From the NCBI GenBank assembly GCA_000755425.1, contig BBMT01000013.1, positions 1 to 64,000 on the forward strand: a DNA stretch of 64,000 bases. Direction: 5' to 3'. Within the stretch, counting starts at the first letter, position 1, and every line of letters begins with the position of its first letter. Positions 59,737 through 64,000 of this stretch are shown here, one piece after another. A program made the position numbers and the translations under genes. This DNA comes from Vibrio maritimus (GTDB lineage: Bacteria > Pseudomonadota > Gammaproteobacteria > Enterobacterales > Vibrionaceae). Below the pieces are notes generated by a model, which saw only the letters and a list, made by a program, of their open reading frames with translations, was not told where the DNA came from and did no database searches.

Positions 59737-59767
59737 TGTATTTTTGCTTTCGGTATAAAGCGCTGGG

Positions 59768-62700
59768 CTAGTGAAACTCACGAGACTGTACTTTCAGCTC
59801 ACTTAACTGCTCTGTCATGTCAATAAGTCGACCCGCAATGACATGTGTTACCTCGCCTTCACGTTCTAATATGCCTTTCACCTTGAGGATCTTTGAGGTG
59901 AGATAGGCCTGCTTTTGTGCCCTAGCGGTGGCTTGCCACACTACGACGTTAATGTTCCCAGTGTCGTCTTCTAACGTGAAGAAGGTAACTCCAGCTGCCG
60001 TTCCTGGAGATTGCTTACCTGTGACCATACCCACTACCGTAACCAGAGATTGATGCTCTTTGTTTATCAACTCTGTCATTCGGGTGAAGCGACCCAGTTT
60101 GCCTGCTTCATCGAGTAGGGTGATAGGGTGTTTGCTCAGTGATACATTCATCGATGAAAAGTCTTCAAGCATATCTTCAATGGCTGAAGGCTTGTAAGGT
60201 AACGGATCCGCAACTGCCGATTGAGCACCGTGCTGGAATAGAGGTAAATCATCTAAGCTGTCCATCATTGCCCAGCGTGTGGCGTAGCGATCCCCTGAAA
60301 TACACTGGAGCGCATTGGCTGAGGCCAGAGTCTCCAGTTCACGTCGATTGAGTCCGAGTTGCTTGATCTGCGTTGGAGTTCGAAAGCCTCTGGTGGCCTA
60401 TGCTGCAGAAGTTTTTTAATGCTCTGCTCACTTAATCCATTGACCTGTCTAAATCCCAGCTGCAGTGTTAGCCCCTTAGCACTCTGCCTTAGGTAGTGAT
60501 GATACGTCGAACGATTGACACAAACAGGCGCGATATCGACTTGATGTCGTTTAGCATCTTGAATCAATTGTGAAGCGCTATAGAAGCCCATAGGGAGGCT
60601 ATTCAGCAATGAGGTGTAAAAGGCTTCAGGATAGTAATACTTCAGCCAAGCACTGCAATAGGCCAGCACTGCAAATGACGCAGAATGACTTTCTGGAAAG
60701 CCATATTCACCAAAGCCACAGATCTGGTCAAACAACCGTTCGGCAAAGCCGATTTGATAGCCGTTTTGCTGCATACCATCGATCAACTTATGGCGAAATT
60801 TGGCCAAGTTGCCATTCTTCTTCCAAGCAGCCATCGCGCGGCGCAGCTTATCAGCCTCACCACCGGTAAACCCTGCTGCGACCATCGCCAGTTTGATCAC
60901 TTGCTCTTGGAAAATAGGTACGCCTAATGTGCGTGAGAGTACGGCTTTAACTTCCTCTGAGGGGTAAGAAACAGGCTCTTCACCATTACGGCGCTTAAGA
61001 AACGGATGCACCATGTCACCCTGAATGGGTCCAGGCCTAACGATGGCAATTTGAATCACGAGATCGTAATAGGTTGCTGGCTTTAGGCGTGGCAACATGC
61101 TCATTTGCGCGCGAGATTCAATCTGAAACACGCCAACAGTATCGGCACGTTGCAGCATGCCATAAACATTAGGGTCGTCTTGAAGTCTGGTAATATCGGC
61201 GATGCTTAGCTTGCGGCCGTAATGCTTCTCAACCAACTGAAAGCATTTGCGAATGGCGGTGAGCATACCTAAGGCGAGCACATCGACTTTAAGGAGTCCT
61301 AAGCTTTCTAGGTCATCTTTATCCCATTGAATAACGGTACGCTCAGCCATCGCAGCGTTTTCTACAGGTACGAGTTCATACAAAGGGCCAGAGGCAATCA
61401 CAAAGCCACCGACATGTTGAGATAAATGTCGAGGGAAGCCAGTGATGTCGTTGACGAGCTCAATAAACTGCTGCCCTTTGAGAGAGTCTGGTTTTAGTCC
61501 AAGCTCGACCAATTGTGCTTGCCACCCTTGTGAGCGGTCGCGGCGATTGATGTTTTTAATAAAGTAATCAAGCTGAGTCTCACTAACGCCTAACGCTTTA
61601 CCCACGTCGCGTACCGCACTTTTAAACCGGTAAGAGATCACTGTCGCCGCTAGCGCTGCACGCTCACGGCCATATTTTTGGTAGATGTATTGAATCACTT
61701 CTTCGCGACGTTCGTGCTCAAAGTCGACATCAATATCAGGCGGTTCATTACGTTCTTTACTAATAAAACGCTCGAACAGTACCGAGATCTGTCTTGGGTC
61801 GACGGAGGTGATTTCGAGACAGTAACAGACCACCGAGTTAGCCGCAGAGCCACGGCCTTGATAAAGGATCCCTTGCCGCTTAGCGAACATGACGATGTCA
61901 TGAATGGTCAAAAAATAGAATGGGTACTTAAGATCCTCAATAAGAAATAGCTCTTTCTCGATCGTTTGCTCAACCTCCGCAGGTACCCCTTCAGGAAAGC
62001 GCAGTCGTTTACCGTGTTCGACTAGCTCCCTTAAATAGCTCATGGGTGTTTTACCATTGGGGATCAGCTCGCTAGGTACTCATATTGGAGCTCATTCAAC
62101 TTGAACTTACATAGGCTGGCAATGTAGATACTTTCTGCTAACCACTCTTCACGGTACAGCTTAGTCAGTTTGGCCTTAGGACGTAAGCTGCGCTCAGTAT
62201 TTGCCAGTAAGTGACCACACACTTTATCGATAGACGTGTTGAGTTTAATAGCGGTTAAGGTGTGCTGCAGTGGCAAGCGTGTCGCGGTGTGCATCAATAC
62301 ACCACCACAAGCAGTAATAGGGCGCTGCAGTTCGACAGCCAGTGATTCACAATGAGCAAGGTATTTATGCTCATGAGAACTAAGGTGACGCTGCACACCA
62401 ATCCAAAGCCTATGGGCGTGATATTGCTCAAGCCAGCGTCCCCATCTGAGATCGCGTTCATCGCCACAAGGCAGCCAAATGACTAGACAGTGACGCAGCG
62501 ACATCACGTCCCATTCCGAGAGTTGATACTCGCCTTTCTCACAGCGACGCCTCGCGTTAGTAATGATGCGGCACAGCTCCGCGTAAGCTTCGCGGCTTGG
62601 GCATAACAATAGAAATTGACACTCACTGTTGAGCCAAAACATGCTGCCGACAATCTGCTTAACCGATAAGTCATGCTGCTTAATGGCAGTGTGAGCGCGT

Positions 62701-62843
62701 ACCACTCCAGCAACTGAGCATTCATCGGTTATCGCGATGGCGCTGTATTGTAAAAAATCGGCCTGCAGCACCAGCTCCTCCGCATGGGAGGCGCCGGTAA
62801 GGAAGGAAAAATTGCTCTGACAAAAAAGCTCAGCGTACTTCAT
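59768..62843 (-). CDS. dnaE2: Error-prone DNA polymerase III alpha subunit DnaE2 (two frame breaks)
   Basis: SOS-inducible C-family polymerase that does translesion synthesis with ImuA and ImuB. The N-terminal PHP domain begins YAELFCQSNFSFLTGASH. The polymerase core has YQGRGSAANSVVCYCLEIT and the catalytic PPDIDVDF, followed by RHLSQHVGGFVI and FGEYGFPESHSASFA. The C-terminal part has a helix-hairpin and an OB domain (VVGMVTGKQ). Two bases are missing: at about 62070 (restoring YLAELIPNGKTPM) and about 60370 (restoring ELQRQIKQLGLNRRE). The repaired length of about 1025 residues is normal for DnaE2. It follows imuB by 32 bases. Confidence 0.94.
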
Positions 62844-62875
62844 GGTTAACGGTCTACTGATTGACGAATTAAGGA

Positions 62876-64000
62876 TTAACTAAATTGCCCGTGGATAAAC
62901 CACTGCTTGTCTTCGGTGCGAAACACCCAAAGCCATTGGCCTTGTTCGCTGCGTGCCACATAGTAATCACGCTTTACTGGGTTGCCATCCCACCAGCCGC
63001 TGACAATACGCTCGGTCCAACGACCACACTGACTTTTTGTTCCAGTGGCATTGGCGAGTTAAACAGCAGGCTTGGACGCAGCTTAATCGGTAAGTGAGCG
63101 TTTACCTTAGGTGATTCCGTCGCGGTCGGGGAGCTGGGTTGGGTGGCGTATTCCGGTCTTGGATCATCGGTGAGCGTTAATGAGGTGACACTGTGTTGCC
63201 CAAGCTTTGCTTGCAGTGTGGAGATAAGCTCTAGCGCCGTTTGACGACCTTTTACTCCGCTAAACAGATCGTGTTCATGCACCTGCACTTCATCAGCGCG
63301 TACTATGCTCAGAGTTAAACCGCTCACCGCGCCGTCCAATTGAATACTTTCTAAAGTGAGGCTGATAAGGCTTGCCATTTCTCGGCAAGATAGTCCCCTT
63401 GCGCCGAGTGAAAGCTCACTGATTTATCACCGTGATCACGTTGATGTAGCGTCAGTGACAGTTCAAATGCAACCTTGTCCCTTAGCTTAAGGAACACTTC
63501 TAATTGCCGGAACAAGCGCGTTAAGGGCTTCTGTAACCAGTCGACGTTCTCGATATCAAACAGCAGCTCCAAGTACTGACGAAAATGTTCTGGTGGATGA
63601 TAGAAATCAACCGGATGTTTAAATTGTCCAGTAAGCCGGCCGGTATAATTGACTAAGTCGATATCAAAGCGTTTGGCAATGTCAGGGAGTGGCAGCCCGA
63701 GTAAATCTTGGATGGTTTGGATCCCCACGCGCTGCAATTTTTCGACTTGCTTGGTTGGTAGCTCAGAGCAGGTCAGTGGATAGCGTGCGAGCACTCATTA
63801 AGCTTATCTCGGTTGGGTTCTATCCAGTTACGCCCTTGTTTTGCCATGAGCATCGCCGCATAAGGTGAAACACCGGTTGAGTAGTACGTTTGTACCTCTA
63901 AATGCGCGAGGTGCGCCTGTAAAGCGTTCCAATAGTTTTCGATACCGTCGTAAAGCGACAGCATATTGGTGACTTTAATCAGCAGACCATTGGGGGGGCA
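62876..64000 (-). CDS. imuB: ImuB, Y-family polymerase homologue (partial, three frame breaks)
   Basis: C-terminal part of ImuB, the inactive Y-family polymerase-like bridge of the ImuA-ImuB-DnaE2 mutasome. The visible part begins NGLLIKVTNMLSLYDGIENY; the N-terminus lies beyond the window edge. It contains the helix-hairpin-helix region (LQRVGIQTIQDLLGLPLPDI), the little-finger-like domain and the C-terminal tail RIVSGWWDGNP, DYYVARSEQGQWLWVFR. Bases are missing at about 63790, 63375 and 63033. It ends with QWFIHGQFS before dnaE2. A LexA box would be expected upstream, outside the window. Confidence 0.88.

Overview
This window is a piece of a Vibrio chromosome (Vibrionaceae, Gammaproteobacteria). 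The evidence is the gene content and order: comEC-msbA-lpxK-ycaR-kdsB, a monomeric NADP isocitrate dehydrogenase, clpS-clpA beside both aminoacyl-tRNA-protein transferases, yciN-topA, htpX, mnmA-hflD-purB, an H-NS/VicH protein, a lysine-riboswitch NhaC transporter, a complete hisLGDCBHAFI operon, mlc, cheV and an imuB-dnaE2 mutasome. I saw no rRNA, tRNA, CRISPR array, prophage or intact insertion sequence.

Layout. 0.1-10 kb: DUF2062 gene, DNA uptake channel, lipid A/Kdo genes, 23S pseudouridine synthase, icd, cspD. 10.8-16.5 kb: N-degron proteolysis genes (clpS, clpA, bpt, aat) with infA and a lipoprotein serine hydrolase. 16.6-23 kb: aroA, yciN, topA, htpX. 23-29.2 kb: a seven-gene lipid-modification operon (NTF2-like, SDR, flavin oxidoreductase, DUF1365, CFA-type methyltransferase, DUF2878, chalcone-isomerase-like, DUF3833) behind a site that fits an ECF11 (RpoE/ChrR type) promoter. 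29.3-37.2 kb: purB, hflD, mnmA, gsk (two PurR-type boxes), hns, and the riboswitch-controlled NhaC/LysW transporter. 37.2-44.0 kb: an accessory minus-strand cluster. 44.4-51.9 kb: the histidine operon with leader peptide and attenuator. 51.9-64 kb: lipoprotein, NSS transporter with MetS-type subunit, outer-membrane protein, YnhF-like peptide with a patatin, mlc, cheV, dnaE2 and partial imuB.

The most unusual region is 37.2-44.0 kb. In transcription order it encodes a HlyC-fold acyltransferase-like protein, a SelO-like protein, a membrane family-2 glycosyltransferase, a 54-residue Gly/Ser-rich peptide with a double-glycine-type leader ending in GA and a C-terminal serine, an HlyD-type adaptor and a C39-peptidase ABC exporter. 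The gene set parallels the MceI/MceJ (MchD/MchC) enzymes that join the C-terminal serine of siderophore microcins to a glucosylated catecholate. Here, however, the peptide is not pore-forming in character and the glycosyltransferase is a BcsA/PgaC-like membrane enzyme, not an IroB-like one. I propose an exported peptide-glycan (or other glycosylated) conjugate of unknown role.

Sequence quality caveat. About 39 apparent single-base indels break 25 genes, including essential ones (msbA, topA, aroA, clpA, hisA). Most restore perfectly on adding one G or C to a short GC run, and several others on removing one A from an A run. This looks like an unpolished long-read assembly, not gene decay. Broken genes are given here as one reconstructed feature with the approximate indel position.
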